From positions 1,442,001 through 1,506,000 of the forward strand of contig JBBMNZ010000016.1 in assembly GCA_037954325.1 (NCBI GenBank): a stretch of 64,000 bases of DNA, read 5' to 3'. The notes beneath the pieces were generated by a model that searched no databases, had not been told where the DNA came from, and saw only the letters and a list, made by a program, of their open reading frames with translations. Every line of letters starts with the position of its first letter. The stretch's first letter is position 1. The stretch comes from Fistularia commersonii (lineage: Eukaryota > Chordata > Actinopteri > Syngnathiformes > Fistulariidae). Shown one piece after another: positions 31,276 to 45,260 of the stretch. Position numbers and translations under genes: made by a program.

Positions 31276-34200
31276 TCCCACCTCCACCTGATGTACAAAT
31301 TCACAAAAATGATTCTGATGTATTGCCTGTCTTTTCTATATCCCCCAAACACTCAGATATAAGTTATTCATGCACGTCCATCGCAGGTATCCAGCCCGGG
31401 ACCTCTACCTGCTGTCCCGTGTTGTCTATTTAATGTCGTATTTAGCCAGTTTTTTTTCATGAATAGCTTTAAATGTGCAAAGCTGCTACACGTTTCCCCT
31501 CCGGTCAGCTGTGTTTTGGACGCCAACATCAGGAGCCAGAAATCTTCTCCAATCTCGGAGGGGAAATGACTGTGTTGAGCTCTAGGAGAAGCCAGGCCTT
31601 CCCTCCACACAGGTTGGCTGTTTTTCTCGTTGGCTTTGGATCCTCTGGTCCTCAACACGGCCTGGAGAAAGCCCAGATCTGCTGTTCTTGGATCCAACTC
31701 TGACACTGGTTTTCATAAGTGCATCCCGTCTCATTTGTACATGCATGTGCGAGAACCCAAAGTCCGTCTTCTTGGGTCTTCAACCTTGGGGGCTTCAGCT
31801 GTCTGCTCAGGAGAATGCTCGTATGCTTGTCGGTGATTTGGTGTCGTGTTGGACTCACTCTTTCTGTGCAGAGCCTGGATGTTCTCGCGTGGGTTCCTCC
31901 CACAGGAATTGTTCCCAGATGAATGATTGTCTGCGTTTCTATTGGTATTGGCTCGGCCCCCCCAGGTGACCCTGTGTCAAAGTATCAATATCGAATATAT
32001 GAATGCTAACGCTAAAAGTGGTCAAGGACAGAACGTCCGCTTCGCTCCCTGCTTTATTTATCGTCTTCTGTCAGCATCGATGACCTGCCCCTCGCGTGGA
32101 GAGCAGCTGGTTTGTGATTCCACATGCGCCGCTAAAACATCAACGATGGAATCGAATCCATTTTCCGTTATTGCACGTAAATCCGCAGCTCCATTAAGTG
32201 CCAAGGATATTTCAAACGCACCGCTTTATCTGTTAATGCAACCACGGGCGAGAGCTGTTCCTTGTCGTCAGCTGCGTGAAGTTCTTGTGCCCGCCATTCC
32301 TCCTCGTGCCAAAACCCGACTCCCGGGGCTCCGACAGTAGCTTTTTTTGTGACAAGACTCAATTTGCTCCGACTACTGATACTGGAAAAGCAGCTGCGTT
32401 ATTAACATTTCTTGCCATGGAGTGACAGGCAGGCCTCCTTGGAGAAGACGGTCACAGCTGCGCCGGCAGAAACACAAAACACTCGATAAAAAGAGAGAGG
32501 GAAAAAAAAGGCACAATTGAGTCGAGAAGCAAATCAGAGCAGCTGAGGAGCGAAGCAGGAAATGCAGAGATGATTCTGGAGCAGCTTTGTCCGAGATGAC
32601 GTACCGCTTGGTCCATCGGAGGTTAGAGCTTCTGCAAGAAGGTTGGAGGCCTTTCTTGGTTGGAGTCTCCATGTTCTCCCCGTGTCTGCGCGGGGTTCCT
32701 CAGGGTTCCTCAGGGTTCCTCCCACAGACCAAACACATGCTGGAGCTTCATCGTCCAGACGCGTCGATGAGATGGTGAAGGGTTGCCTCAGAATGCAGAA
32801 ATGTAGAAGGAGGTTGGCTTGGAGCTGCAAGTGAGGAGGAAGACCAGAGAGGGCAGGAGGTCAGTTGTTGTTAGGATACAGCGGAGAAGGTGAGATGACT
32901 GCAAAGAAGAAGATTGTAACCGAACGCACCTTTTGAGCCGCTGTGTTTTCCGCCCTCGCCAGAGGCATTAATCATCTCCGCCCGTCGTATCTGACCTCCT
33001 TTTCTCCACACCGACTGTCCGGCGTGATGGACAATCACCCCCAGAATCCTGTTCATTCTCGGAGCTTCTCCGAAAGAAAATATTTCATCACCGCGTATTC
33101 AGCGATCAGAAAAGTACAGAAAAAAAACAAACCAAGTCTGTGACACCGGGACTCTCCGACTAGATGAACTTCATCGCCTTCCATGAATGGCTCCAATCAG
33201 CCCCATTGTCGGCTCGCAGAAGCCTCCTCTGATTGGAGGAGCCGGCTCGAGCGTTCAAATGAACTCGCAGATACGCGTGTGATTTCTTTGGAAACTAGCG
33301 CGGCTATTAAGGGAAGAAAATGAATGAGGCCCTTTGAAATATTTCATAAGCCGGTGGACACCTCCCAGAAGACAGGACGGAAGGAGTAAATCCGCTAACG
33401 CTGGAGCGCTGAGGAGACGTCTGCAGTCTTTGCAACGTCCAGACGGGGGCCGTCTGCAACGGTCGCTATCGGCGATGGCCTGTTTTTGATTCATTTTGCT
33501 GCCGCAATGGATGTAACAGTTGATAAATTAAAGTGACACCACCTCATGAATACAACTACAATCTGGATACGCTTGTGACGTTTTGTATTTAAGCTAATAT
33601 TCAGATGATAGCGAGGGAAAAAAGGCGGTCAGTAAAAGCCTGCATCAGCCGAGACGGTAAAATATCTCACGCGTCAGTTTGTCCGCGATGGACGCATGCA
33701 GGTTGCGTATCGTTTTTACCGTACAAACGCGATAAAGGCTCGAAATGGGATGCAAGTGGCAAACGCCGGGTTGCAGGGCGGAGCGGGACGGGGGGGTCAC
33801 GGCGGCGTGGAGAATTCCAGGAAACCGTAAAACGCGGCGAAGGTGAAGCTGCAAAACGTAGAAGCGGCGATTTCACGTTCGACTCGAAACGGCTACGATG
33901 GAAACAAGACCCAAACTGTCTTTCTGCTTCTCTCTCTCTTCTAAACAGCCCCTGCAGTTCTCAGAAGTTGCTGACTCCGTGCCATTATCTCCCCACTCTC
34001 CCCGGCAACTAAAATCCACCGACAGCTCCGCACGTCAGCCAATCAGATAACGGATAGCCCCCCGATTTCCAAGTCGGCGCCGCACGCCTTTCATCCCGCC
34101 GCTAGAAAGCTATTTTTTCCCTTCTTTCCTGGATAGACGGGATCCTGCGTTGTGTTCGTAGGGGTGATTTAAGATAAAATAAACAATGTGAAAGGAGGGA

Positions 34201-36280
34201 AGGGGTGCTAGATCTTTAATGCACGCGGCGTCTTTGCGGCATCATCTTGCCGTGTTCCACATTTCCAGCGCCATGCCGGCGAGTCGATGAAGCTGCAACC
34301 CGGACCTGGGCCGGGTCTCAGAGTCAATTAGCTCCCGACTGCTAACGCCGTGCTTTCACGATAGAAAGGCGGAGGAGGGTTTTTTCTCGTGTAAACGTGT
34401 CCGCGTGGTTGGTTGTCAGAGCGGATTATACCAACCATCAGATACAATAAATGTTTCAGACTTCCGTTGCCAGAGTGCAGACACACTGACAACTGTCAGG
34501 TGCGTGTGTGTGTGTGTGTGTGTGCATGTGTGTGCGTGTGCATGTGTGTGTGTGTGTGTGTGTGTCTGTGTGTGTGTGTGTGTGTTGGATGTGACGGTGC
34601 ATAAAGGGATGCACAACAAATGGTCATCTCTCTTGGGGATGCCTCGGTGCTAACACCACTATCGGGTTTAAAATTGTAACTAGGCTCCATCACTTTGGCC
34701 TAGTTTTATGGTTGCATCGCACAATCCTGTTTCCATGATGTAATCCCTGATTTCAGGATCATATCGTCATATTTTTGCGTCGACGTTCAACAAAAACAAA
34801 GGCGTTTCGGCGCGACGGCGCGTCCTGACGGGTCATTGCTTTCCCTGCATGTCTAATTTGTCATCTCCGGAAGTTAAAAAAGACCATAATGAGATTCCAG
34901 GAGAAGAGCGAACCGGCACAGGCGTCATTTATCCAGCGTGTCAGCATCACATAGATCTTATCCCGACGGTGGTCGTAAATACAGCCCGGCGTCGGCGTCG
35001 GGATGATTGTTATGCTGATGTGCAGAAAATACAACCCGCGCTGATTATAACAGACAATAATGCCGTAAATTAATATTAAAACGATATACCGCTCCTCCTG
35101 TGTGGTCATGGCGTTCCCCTTGCACAGGCCGGGATGTGCCAGCAAAGCAAAAGTGACCCACTGACTATTTTTCTGTGTCATGATGCCGCCGCTCTGCATT
35201 GTTTGCAGCCGAATAAGCCGCATCGACCCCCCCACCCCCACCCCCACCCTCACCCTCCATGCAATCCAGCAATTTGGCCGCGGCCCAGATCCCCAGATTT
35301 CATCCCCGAGCCGTTCCACTTGTGTGCCAGCGGTTTAACGCCGAGAGAAATGATGACCGGGAGTAACAAACCCAATTGCTCTCGAGGATCGAGTAGACGG
35401 CGGGTGTCTGGTCCTCGTGTCGTGGCGTTTCGACGCTTCGAAAGCCGGGCGGCCATCTTTGTTTACTGCACGGAAGGGAAAGAAGAAAACGGGGGTTGTT
35501 TCTGAATGACTCGCGCCTCTCGGGCCGCCAGCGAGGATAACGCAGCAATCTGTGAGGTTTGAGTGTGTGCACGCCGGCCCGGCTCCGTTATCAATGTTTA
35601 AACACCAGACGTTGGCGGCCCTATGCGTGCACATGCGTGCACGAATGGATGGCAGGAGATCAGCGTCTTTTCTATCTCTTCCAGGCTCTTCAGTTATTTT
35701 TACCTCAAATGTTCCTCCTTTAAGCCCCCCCGCTCTCTCTCACTCTATCCCACTCTGTGACTTCATTTCCACACCTTTTGTCACTTTCTTTTTCTCTCCA
35801 GCCACACACACAGCTTGGTGTGAGTGTGTGTGTGTGTTTCCCATGCGTCTTTCCCGCAGGGTGTTGATTGGTACGCGCCACTCCCTCCCCAGATTTAGAT
35901 TAATAAATTGTTGTGATTCCTAATCGAGGGATTAAGGTGACATACCTAATGGTCAAGATTAGCGGAACACCACTGCTGTCCTGTTTCCGAGTTGTACGTT
36001 ACCATATCTTCGTTTTCTCTTCATTGTGTGCGCAGAAATGTTCGCAGGAGGGATTTATACATTTTCAATCTCCGTGGGATTGGATGCGACTACAGAACCA
36101 TTTTTTCCCCACTCCGTCGTCTATTCTCATCCTTGTTGTCGTTCGCTCTGCCGTCTATTTATTTATGGATGTCTTTTGCTTACTTTTAATTCTCTCGATT
36201 TATATTTATTGATTTCCCCATGTCGATCAATAGAGTATATCTTAACTCACTTCGACCCTGAGTCCCCCAGAATACAAATC
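31276..36280. other. non-coding stretch with scattered repeats
   Basis: Contains SINE-like fragments at about 31835-31920 and 32660-32790, an interrupted TG array at 34502-34585 and a C-rich simple repeat (cccccac units) at about 35226-35260. Open frames here do not resemble known proteins. Confidence 0.5.
32660..32790 (+). repeat. SINE-like dispersed repeat fragment
   Basis: Carries tctccatgttctccccgtgt, gcgcggggttcc, two tandem copies of tcagggttcc, and cccacagaccaaacacatgc, the hallmark block of a very abundant fish repeat. Other partial copies in the window lie near 1517, 23405, 41005, 45035 and 48760. Confidence 0.65.
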
Positions 36281-36284
36281 ATGG

Positions 36285-36690
36285 CATTTGCAGAACAAGA
36301 CGTATGGATCTCACTTGCAGTTGAGGGACCCGAGAGGAGCGGTGAGGTTACAGACGGAGGAGGTGAAGTACCCAGGGTCAACAGTTCAGAGGTAGGAGAG
36401 GCGGAGGAACGTGCGGCGGTTGGTCGGAAAGGCGGAGAAGATGGATTTGTGAGACTCTCCAGCAGGGATGAAGATGTGGAGGCTCTTCTTTGGGAGCGAG
36501 GAGGACGGAGAGGATCAGGAAGGAGACCTTCAGAGGGTTTCAGATGAAGTCACACTGAGATGGTTTGGACATGGACAAAAGAGGGATGGAGAAGGATGCT
36601 GAGGTTGGAGGAGGTTTGTGGATGGAGGGGAACAGGACAGGAGGTCAGATGGTGTCAGATGGTGGTAGATGATTGGCTGGAGGGACCGGC
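36285..36690 (+). mobile_element. RTE-like LINE C-terminal fragment, divergent
   Basis: Plus-strand blocks gatgaagatgtggaggctct, ggatcaggaaggagacc and ctgagatggtttggacatgg align by eye with the corresponding parts of the 37695-38310 element, with frameshifts. Highly decayed. Confidence 0.55.
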
Positions 36691-37694
36691 CTGAAGGAGA
36701 AGATTGGTGGCCGATAAAGTCTCGTGTGACATGAGTCCAATATGAACATTAAAATGCGTACCTAAAAGGGATTGAATGTTAGACAAAGTATGACGGTAGG
36801 GTTTCTCTCTCTTACTGTTTAATAACCGACTAAATGAAGGGTCATGCTTTTCTATTACCGCTCACATTAAAATCTTCCCCCAATCATTTCGCTCGCCGGC
36901 GACACAATCCGCCCCGCCAAATTGAATGACTGGACGGGACGCGGCGGCGCCGAGCACGAGCCCAGTTGACATGCAGCTTTGCGGCGCATTAAACGCAGCG
37001 CTGAATGGGGAGACGACAAGCTGAGAGGCAGAAAGAGTGCTCCTTTGATGGGATTAGCGCAGCGGGGAGCGCCGACGACGGCTTTATATTGATTAAAGTG
37101 TAATCCTGAAGGATAATCGTGCCTCCTGATGTGACATGTGGCCGTCACCTCCATGAAGCACCACGCCTTCCTCTGTGTCGGGCCACACACACACACACAC
37201 GCACACACAAACAAAACTGCCGTCTGGGTCACCTTCGTCCTCTCCATCTTCTTCGTCTTCCCCCCTCATTATTTCCTCCATCGTGCATTGATCCTCACAG
37301 AAGGTCAAGGGGAACAGAGAAGAATTGGCAATGAGGAAAATAAATCTTTTGCTTCAGTCAAAATATCAATTCATACGTTCATAGTGGAGTGGGTTCACCC
37401 TGGACCCGGTGCCAGTCCAGCACCAGGTCACGTTTAGAGACATGCACATATTCACTCATATTCACACACAATACATCCCTTCATTCACATTAGAATACAT
37501 CCATTCATTCGCTCATTCATACGCCAGTACATCCATTCATTCACTCATACACCAAATAGAGACATACAGCAATTCACCCTTTCATCCACATGTCATAAAG
37601 AGACATAAAACCATTCACGCACTCATTCAAACATTATATAGAGACCTAACACAATTCACCCTCTCATTTACTAACAATATAGAGGCATCCAGAG
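36691..37694. other. non-coding, with short CA array and cattcattca-rich stretch
   Basis: A CA array at about 37186-37209. From 37440 to 37680 the sequence is an imperfect tandem of ttcattcac/atacatcc units around 40 bases apart, apparently an expanded piece of a SINE-like tail. Confidence 0.5.
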
Positions 37695-38310
37695 AAATGT
37701 ATTGATAGATGCTAGAAGAGTGATGGGAAGATGGAAAGAGTACTTTGCAGAGCTGATGAATGTGGAAAAGAGGTGAAGAGACGGGTTGGGATGAGTGGAG
37801 AAAGTGTCAGGGGTTCTATGTGATAGAAGACTATCAGCCAGAATGAAAGGAAAGGTGTACAAGATAGTGGTGGGACCAGCGATGCTGTATGGACTAGAAA
37901 CAATTAAAATGATGAAAAGCCAGGAGGCAGAACTAGAGGTTGCAGAGATGAAGATGTTGAGGTTTTCTTTGGGAGTGACCAGGATGGATAGGATCAGGAA
38001 TGAGTCCATCAGAGGAACAGCACATGTTAGATGTTTTGGAGAGAAGGTCAGAGAAACCAGACTGAGATGGTTCGGTCATGTACAGAAGAGAGAGAGTGGA
38101 TATATGGGTAGACGGATGCTGGAATTGGAGATGCCAGGCAAGAGGTCTTTTGAAGACCAAAGAGAAGATTAATGTACGTAGTGAGAGAGGATATGAAGGT
38201 AGTTGGTGTGAGAGAGGAGAATGCAGAGAATAGGGTTAGATGGAGAAGGTTGATTCACTGTGGCGACCGCTGAACGGAAAAGTTGAGAGGAGAAGAAGAA
38301 GAAGATAGTG
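37695..38310 (+). mobile_element. RTE-like LINE 3' end with (AAG)n tail
   Basis: The best-preserved copy of this family. Plus-strand reading 37795-38172 gives SARMKGKVYKIVVGPAMLYG, AEMKMLRFSLGVTRMDRIR and LRWFGHVQKRESGYMGRRML, the usual C-terminal region after the reverse transcriptase palm. It then shifts frame into a GVREE...RVRWRR segment, and ends tggcgaccgctgaacgg and a gaagaagaagaag tail at 38290-38307. It is 5'-truncated and lacks the endonuclease and palm motifs, so it is inactive. Confidence 0.8.
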
Positions 38311-39180
38311 GCATCCAATCATTCCCCCTCTCCTTGGGATGGAGGCACTTGCAGCATGTAGACGTTCAGTGACCTGTGGCTGGAGTTGGAACCCGAGAAT
38401 GAAACCCATTTATCATCGGCAGCACGTGGAATTACACACGACGGAAGAAAAATCTTTCTTCTGGTTTCCCGCCATGCGTGGCGAGGTACATTAGCTTCTT
38501 TTCAAGCATTCAGCAGCGCAGTGATCATTATTCTTTTCTATTTGCGCTGGCTAACCCACGGCCCGCGTCCCATCAGCTACGCTAGGTTCTGCACAACCTA
38601 TGTTTGACCCCGAGTCGGCGGTAAACGTCCCGTCACCTCCCCTCCGGTCCGCGCTCTTCTTCTTCTTCCGCCCACCCTCGCTAAATGCGACGTTGTCAAC
38701 GATCGTTAGCTCCGGCGCCTAACGATCGGTTCAATTCGGAGGCCATTGTTGGGAGTGTGGAGAAAACTGCAACGGGTTATTTAAGCCCTGCCGCCAACGT
38801 GCAATTGGACAGCGTAATTGCAGCCTGACACTACGGCGGAGGGGTGAGAACCATCTGCGACGGTGACAGTCTACAGCCGACATCGTGTGTGTGTGTGTGT
38901 GTGTGTCCTCTCTTAATCCACCATCAGATCAGCGGTGAAGTTATCAGTCTGTCGTTCCGTTTCCCTTCGATACAGTGGGTCGATTGGTCTGCTTAGCTCC
39001 CATTTTCATTCATTCACTGATGTCGCTGACATTTTACCGACAACGAAACGAGTCGAGGAAACGTCGAACGGAGTGATCGATGGGAAGGAGAAGCCGCGGT
39101 TGTTGACGGCGGCGTCTTCCGCCGCCTCGCAGATTGCAGCAGCCATTTTTCCACGTCTTATTTTCAGACGGGTGATTCAT

Positions 39181-39214
<34 letters not shown>

Positions 39215-39949
39215 GGTGTTGTTGTGAAGTGAAGCTTGCGTGGAACTTTTGTCGTTACCCGAGCATTATCGCGGCTTGGCGGGGCCTCGTTGATGGATCG
39301 GAGACCATCCCGCGGCACAACGGGGAGGACTTTGTTATTTCGGGGTCATCAATCACACCCCCGCGGCGCCACGTATTTGTCGTGTTCTCGGGAGATTGAA
39401 ATGAATCTGGATGATCGCGCCGTTCAGCCGGGAGAACGGAGATGAAGCCAGCAGCGGCAGCGGCTTTCTATCGGCTGTTTAGATTACCGTTTGCAAGAGA
39501 GAAAGGCGCGGCGCTCACTTGTAATTAAGCCAAACAAAGGATCAGAACTGTTTCTGAGCCTGTTTATTTTGCTTTATTTAACCAAAGGCGTCGTTTTCAG
39601 TCGCAAAAACATCCCGTTGTTGTGTTTTTTTCTCTCACCCGCATTCCGCTACATGTTCGTTCTTGTTGTTTTTTCGCGGCAGACGAACCCGGAAGATGGG
39701 AAAAGGAAAATCGATGATGTGAAAATAACAGGCGGCGTTTAGGAGGGGAGGGATGGAGCAGCGGCGGGGACGCGCCTCGCCGTTCGCCGCGGATCGATCG
39801 GAAAAAAGACACGTCCCGTCATCATTTGCGGGTTGCTTGTTGTCACGACGTCGCGGTTCACGAGGTTTCTTCCGCTTCTGCTTCCTGTCCTCGTCTCTTG
39901 CGACCAAATCTCCCCACAGGCTGGAACCTTCTCTGCTTCTCAAGCTCCG
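38311..39949. other. non-coding, CpG-containing stretch
   Basis: A TG array at 38886-38907 and a T-run of about 28 at 39187-39214. The rest looks unique with many CpGs. No exon was recognised. Confidence 0.4.
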
Positions 39950-40215
39950 GCCCAACATCCATTCACTCATTCATCTATACCGCTTCTCCTGTTGCTAGGC
40001 TACTGGAGCCGATCCTCAGCTGTGATTGGGTGAGAGGGGAGGGTTCATCTCAGGGACACGTTTCGAGAAAAACAAGTCTCCGGTGAACCTCCTCCATGTG
40101 TTTGGACTATGAGAGGAACCCGTGAGGAACCCCCAGGCAGACACGGGGAGAACATGGAGACTCCACACACGAAGGCCTCCAACCGAGGACCTTCTGGTCT
40201 GATTTGTAGATGTCG
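39950..40215 (-). repeat. SINE-like dispersed repeat, near-complete copy
   Basis: Reverse orientation. A tail-like cattcactcattcatctata and ccgcttctcctg at the low-coordinate end, then the cagctgtgattgggtgagag block, the gtgtttggac block and ggggagaacatggagact with cctccaaccgaggacc. Every block of the family is present in order, so it can serve as the local reference copy. Confidence 0.65.
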
Positions 40216-43200
40216 CGTTGAGCTCATGCATTCTTGCAGACGAGCCTCTCCAGCATCCAGCATAGGAAAAATTTTAATGGGAGCGCCTTTCCATCAAGGT
40301 GATCTTCAAACAAACGAGCAGCTCCAGCATTTAATGGTATGCTTATCCCTTCAATCCCGTCCTTCCTTCCGACTTATCGGACACCGCCGACCAGATTCTG
40401 ACTGATATTCGGAAATGATGGAAGTCCTGTGACGGAACCGGATGGATGGATGGAAGCTGTCGAAAGCTGTCTGTTATTTTCCTCTGTTTCATTGGCGATT
40501 TGTCGCGAGGTCGGCCCTTATGTCCACGAGTGGCGAATGTGTGTGCCATTAATATTAACTAGCTGTGCTGTCAGAGCAGCACATGGTGACCTCACAGCAC
40601 GCAAACGCCAGCATGTCAGCAGGAAGCGACTTGATCCTTTAGCGTTGAGCGATGTTCCCGTGTTCTCCCGGGCTGTCTCCTCCTGCGGGACCTCCCTCCG
40701 TGACGCCCGAGGACACCGGCGGCTGTCGCGGCTCGGGGGTAGCCCGTCCACCGCCGCCTCTTTCCGCAAAGCACGCCGCTTTGGGTCGATCGATTTCTCA
40801 AAAGTGCCGATCTTCTCTCGTCCCGCTTGATCTCCTCCCTCGGCCTTTAGCTCTTGGAGGATCTGAGACTTGTCAGTTCAGGCGAGCCATGTTGATCTTT
40901 AACTTAAACTTTTTCTTCGCTGTTGAGTCCAGACACTGCAAATAAGCCAAAAACAGCAGTTTGTGGAATTTCCTCGCTTATGGTGGAATGAAGTTTTTGA
41001 AAATATCATTCATTCATCGGGTATCTACAGCACTAAGCCTTCACTCGTGGTCGGGGAGAACATGGAGACTCCACACAGCTTCCTGTTGGAATCCAACCAT
41101 GGACCTTCTCATCCAGCCTAGAACAGATAGAAGGAAGAAGCTAACCAGGATGGGCTCGGAACAGTCCATTTCACAGACCTGGCCTGTTTTCCATGCCAGC
41201 GCCTTCTTCTGCCTCTTTTGGGAAAAATATTACTGTTAACAAATCCTCCAATTGGCTTTCGGAATTCAATTTCTTTTACTGCCCCATTATCCAGCTCCTC
41301 GAACATATCGCAGCCCCCGTAAATGGTTCTCCGTCGTGGCCGAAGCAGGATATATCTGATGCCGACATCAGATATACTGACAGCCGGGCGCTTATCCAAT
41401 CTCAAAATATGCATCCTCATGTCCTGGTCTCCTCATCTTCCCCCTCGCATCCTTAATGCGCTTCGCAGCGGCGGCGCCTCTACCTGCATCCCAGGCGGCC
41501 CTGTTTGCCGTAAATGCTCCCGCATTTTAATATCCCCCTCGGGCCGCTTCATGCTTAGGCATCTGCTTTTGGGCAAAGTCCGTGCCCCGGTCCGACAGCG
41601 GCTCCCTTTAAGGCTCACGAAACTCCGCTGTGCTGAGCTGGCTGGCGAGTACAGTGGCAGGGTAAACCGAGTGCCTTGGGCTGCAGCTTCCTTTGGTTTA
41701 GGGTGAGTACTGTATCTTGAACCCTGGGTAAACCCCAGAACCATCCCTAGGGAGGGTCCAAAGGATGAATAGAAGTTGTACGACCTGCATACAAACTCTA
41801 AATTCCAAGTATTTTTGCTTGATTTTGAGTTATTCTTGGCAACTCTAGGAATGTTGTACTGAAAACTGCTGACTCCAGGACCCTGCGCTGGGAGCATCAA
41901 GCTGAGGTCAGTCATGTAACTGACAGGGCTCGTAAAATATGCACTCTGTTGCGTCTCGGTCGTTCAGCGCCGTAGATTACCTGCCGCGTGGTTGTTTTAG
42001 CTCGTATGGTTTTGCCCGGAAGCTGAACTCAAAGCCCCTATCGCCGACATCGCTCGTAACATTCATTAAAACAAATGTTGTCTGCCAATGGTATGCGTCA
42101 GGACAAACCTCCATGAAGGTAAATTAAAAAGTGAATCATTGCCAGCTTTTTGAAAAATGTATCTCTTTCCCTTCAAGAGCTATGGTGAGCGTATACCGTG
42201 TCCCTGAAGCGAGCTGTCCTCCGAGGAGATACTGACAGCAGAAAAGCGCTTGCTTGATTGCCAGATGACCCACGCGATCGTCCCCGCCTGGAGTCCAGCG
42301 ATACACCGCTGGATTTGCACAGATCGTGAATTTCTAGCTCCGCTCAGCTGACCAGATGACAGCTGGCGGGGAAAAGCTAGCAAAAGGAAGCGCTATCCTC
42401 TGGTGGAAGCCGGAGCCAGGACCTGAGAAGTCGTCCCTGAGCTCCATTCGCACCCAAATCCCGGGAAGTTTGAAGATCAAAAATGTATTAAAGAAAAGAG
42501 TTCCCAGATCTCTGCTTGTCCATCCTGTCCCCACGTCTCAAAGTCTCGCTGGATATAAGTCCTTCTTCATCCTCTTCTTCTCGGGGTTGTATTTCTCTAC
42601 ATGGTGCACGAATGAGCAAGTGAACGGTTGAATGCTTTTGTAGGCGGCCCCATGATTGGTCCAGGATGAACCCCGCCTCTCATCCAATGAAAGCTACCAT
42701 TGGCTCCAGCATACTGGAAACCCTGAGCGCAGGATACGTGCTACAAAAACGTGGAAATTCGCAGCAGCGCTCCGGCTTTAACACTTGGAAATGCTCCCAG
42801 GGATTTTTAGCGACCGGCGTTCTTCGGCAAAAGCTGGACCGTTCTTCCCGGTCTGGCGTGTTCTTGCTCTTCTGGATCTCACAACCAACTAAGTGATCTG
42901 AAAAGTCGTCCCCTCAGGACATCGCTGTTTGGGATCCGGGAGGAAGTTCCTCGCCCAGGTTATGTTGGCGAAAGCGCAAATTCGAAAGTGTCAGGAGAAG
43001 TTGACCAGGCTTTTTTCAGCACGAGCAGAAATAATCCTCCCGGATTTATTGCCTTTTATTCTCCTGCCTATAATTCCTTTTTTTTTAAGCAGCAGTAAAA
43101 ACAAACAACATTGCTTCGGAGGGGCTCTGACGATCTCGTAAAAAAAGCTCAGCGAGACGAGGCGGGAAGGCGTCGCTTGCTCGGCTGCGACGAAACCGAC

Positions 43201-45034
43201 GACCCGTGCACGAGAGAGAGGTTTCCTTGTCCGGCCTTGTCTCTAAATACCCTTTTCATTTCACAAGAGATCGATTTAAGCTTATTTCCAGAAGCTGGTA
43301 ATTTGGGGGGGGAAAAAAACAATGCTCGGGGAGGAGTCTTTCTCCTCCCGCTGTTGTTTGTTTTGGTTTTTGCACTGGCCGATGGGGATATCTGGCTATC
43401 TGTGTGAGGGAGGAGAGGCTCGGAGGAGATTGTGTGCAGGATTGCAGGCGTCTGTCGTATTTCTCCAAATGCGACTCGTTCACCGTTCCTCCATTCTTCG
43501 CAAAAAGATTGACCTTGAACCTGGAACTGTAGTTTTGGATCATATTGTGTGCGCTAAATTCACTAACGTATAGAAAAGTTGATTTACCCGGGTAGAAGCT
43601 GCTTTCAGAGAGAAACGCTCAAGCTGTCCAGCTCAAATTTGCTTCCAGGAAGTAGCCTGCTCCATTTTAGTTTTGCATTCCCACAGGAAGCGAGGGACCT
43701 CGGTAGGGATCGGCGTAGAGCAGCGGAAGCTGGAATAATGTGTTTTTATCTTCTCCCTGCACTGCTTTACCATGTGAAGATCCCTGTTAGCCCCGTTAGC
43801 CGGTCCAAAATATAGAAGCACCTCTGCCATAAGACCTCTGACCTCTTCATTGCTCTGTTGCTCCCTTCACCTGTGCATTTTGTCCCAAGAAAACATCTGA
43901 CCGGTGACCAGGATAGCTCTGCGAGAAGCATCCGGTCGTCGGAGCGCCTTATAAATTCCTGATATGTGATCTGAGCAGAAGCTGAGATGGTTCCTCCGCT
44001 GTCTCGATGCACCAAGAAACCTGGTTCTTGAACAGGTTCTTGAAGCTGCAGAAAGTTCCTGCCGCCGAGGCGAACGCAGATCCCTTAGCTCCCAGGTTTA
44101 ATTTTATTTTTCCATCCTCCAACCCTCTTTAATGCGCCGTCTTATCTCTGTCGGGCCGCCGGTCCTCGTGAGTTTAATTCACTCGTGGAATTCTTCGCTT
44201 CTTGGATTATTCGTGAAAACGCTGAAATAGTGGACGCTTAATATCCCATATATTTTAAATCTTCTGGTAAAATAGAAAAACCCCAGCTGTGTGGTTATTA
44301 TCAGCCGCTGCCTTTAAGCGCTCATTCAATCTGGTCTTTATTTGCGTATAATGTGCATATTAATATTTAATGATCTCCACGTATCCACGTAGCGTCTAAC
44401 AAACCCGTCGTTGGAAGTTCACGTTGCTCCATCTGAAGGCACCGGCTCCTCGAGATCTTCCCCGGTGTCTTCTCCGGGCGGCCCGGAGGTAGACCACGTG
44501 CCGGCTGCGGTGAATAATTAAGCGCAATTGCCGTCATCAGCAGAAATCCTGTCCTCCGAGATCTACGCTAATGCCTGCGTTCAACGCGGTGGAGAAAATG
44601 AAGTTGACCTTGGCAACCTTTTGTTTCCTTCTGTCTTCTCTCTCCTTGAAGGAGGCGGTAAGAGGAGGAGCTGGAGATGGATTTCATGTGATATTTCCCC
44701 CCCTCCTGCTGAGGGAATCCTCCCGCAGACCGACTATTCTCTGCGGTTTAGAGCAGAAGAAAAGCTGCCCTTGGAATTAATGGCTTGTTTCCACGTCCCC
44801 ATTAACGTCGCAGTATTCAAGCGTGATCTGCTCGGTGGATCACGGGCCGGGGATTTTTACGGGGCCGCCGGCCGGATCGTCTGCGACCGCCATAAAATAA
44901 AAAATCCTTAAATTCCCCCGACGTCGGCTGGATTGTTTTACGATGTAGTTCGAACAAAACGTCCCGCGCTTTTCCTTTTTAAGAGCCGTCTTAAAAACAA
45001 CCCCAACGGCAGCATCTTTGGGGCTCCCAAAAAC
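40216..45034. other. non-coding stretch, partly CpG-rich
   Basis: SINE-like pieces at about 41005-41110 (minus) and 42600-42740 (plus; ccatgattggtccaggatga). The remaining 4 kb looks unique, with AT-rich islands such as gtgcatattaatatttaatg near 44354. No protein recognised. Confidence 0.45.
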
Positions 45035-45260
45035 AATTCATTCATTCTCTGTACCGCCTGTCGGGCCCATCCCTTGTTGATCACAGATGGAGACTTGCAA
45101 CCCTCTCATTCACTTGTAATTTAGACGTCATTCACTCTCCCCTTTACTCGTCTGCCATGTTGCGTCTCTATGAACTTCCTGCAAGTGTTTGGACTGCAGG
45201 AAGAACCCTGAGGAACCCCACGCAGGAGAACATGGAGTCTCCACGCAGGAAAGCCTCCTC
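45035..45260 (-). repeat. SINE-like dispersed repeat copy
   Basis: Reverse orientation: cattcattctctgtaccgcc at one end, then aagtgtttggactgcaggaa, gaggaaccccacgc and gagaacatggagtctccacg. Same family as 39950-40215. Confidence 0.6.

Noticed and set aside
37440..37680. Possible CRISPR-like regular repeat
   Set aside because: Units are imperfect cattcattca/atacatcc tracts with no unique spacers, in a vertebrate genome; a minisatellite-like expansion explains them.
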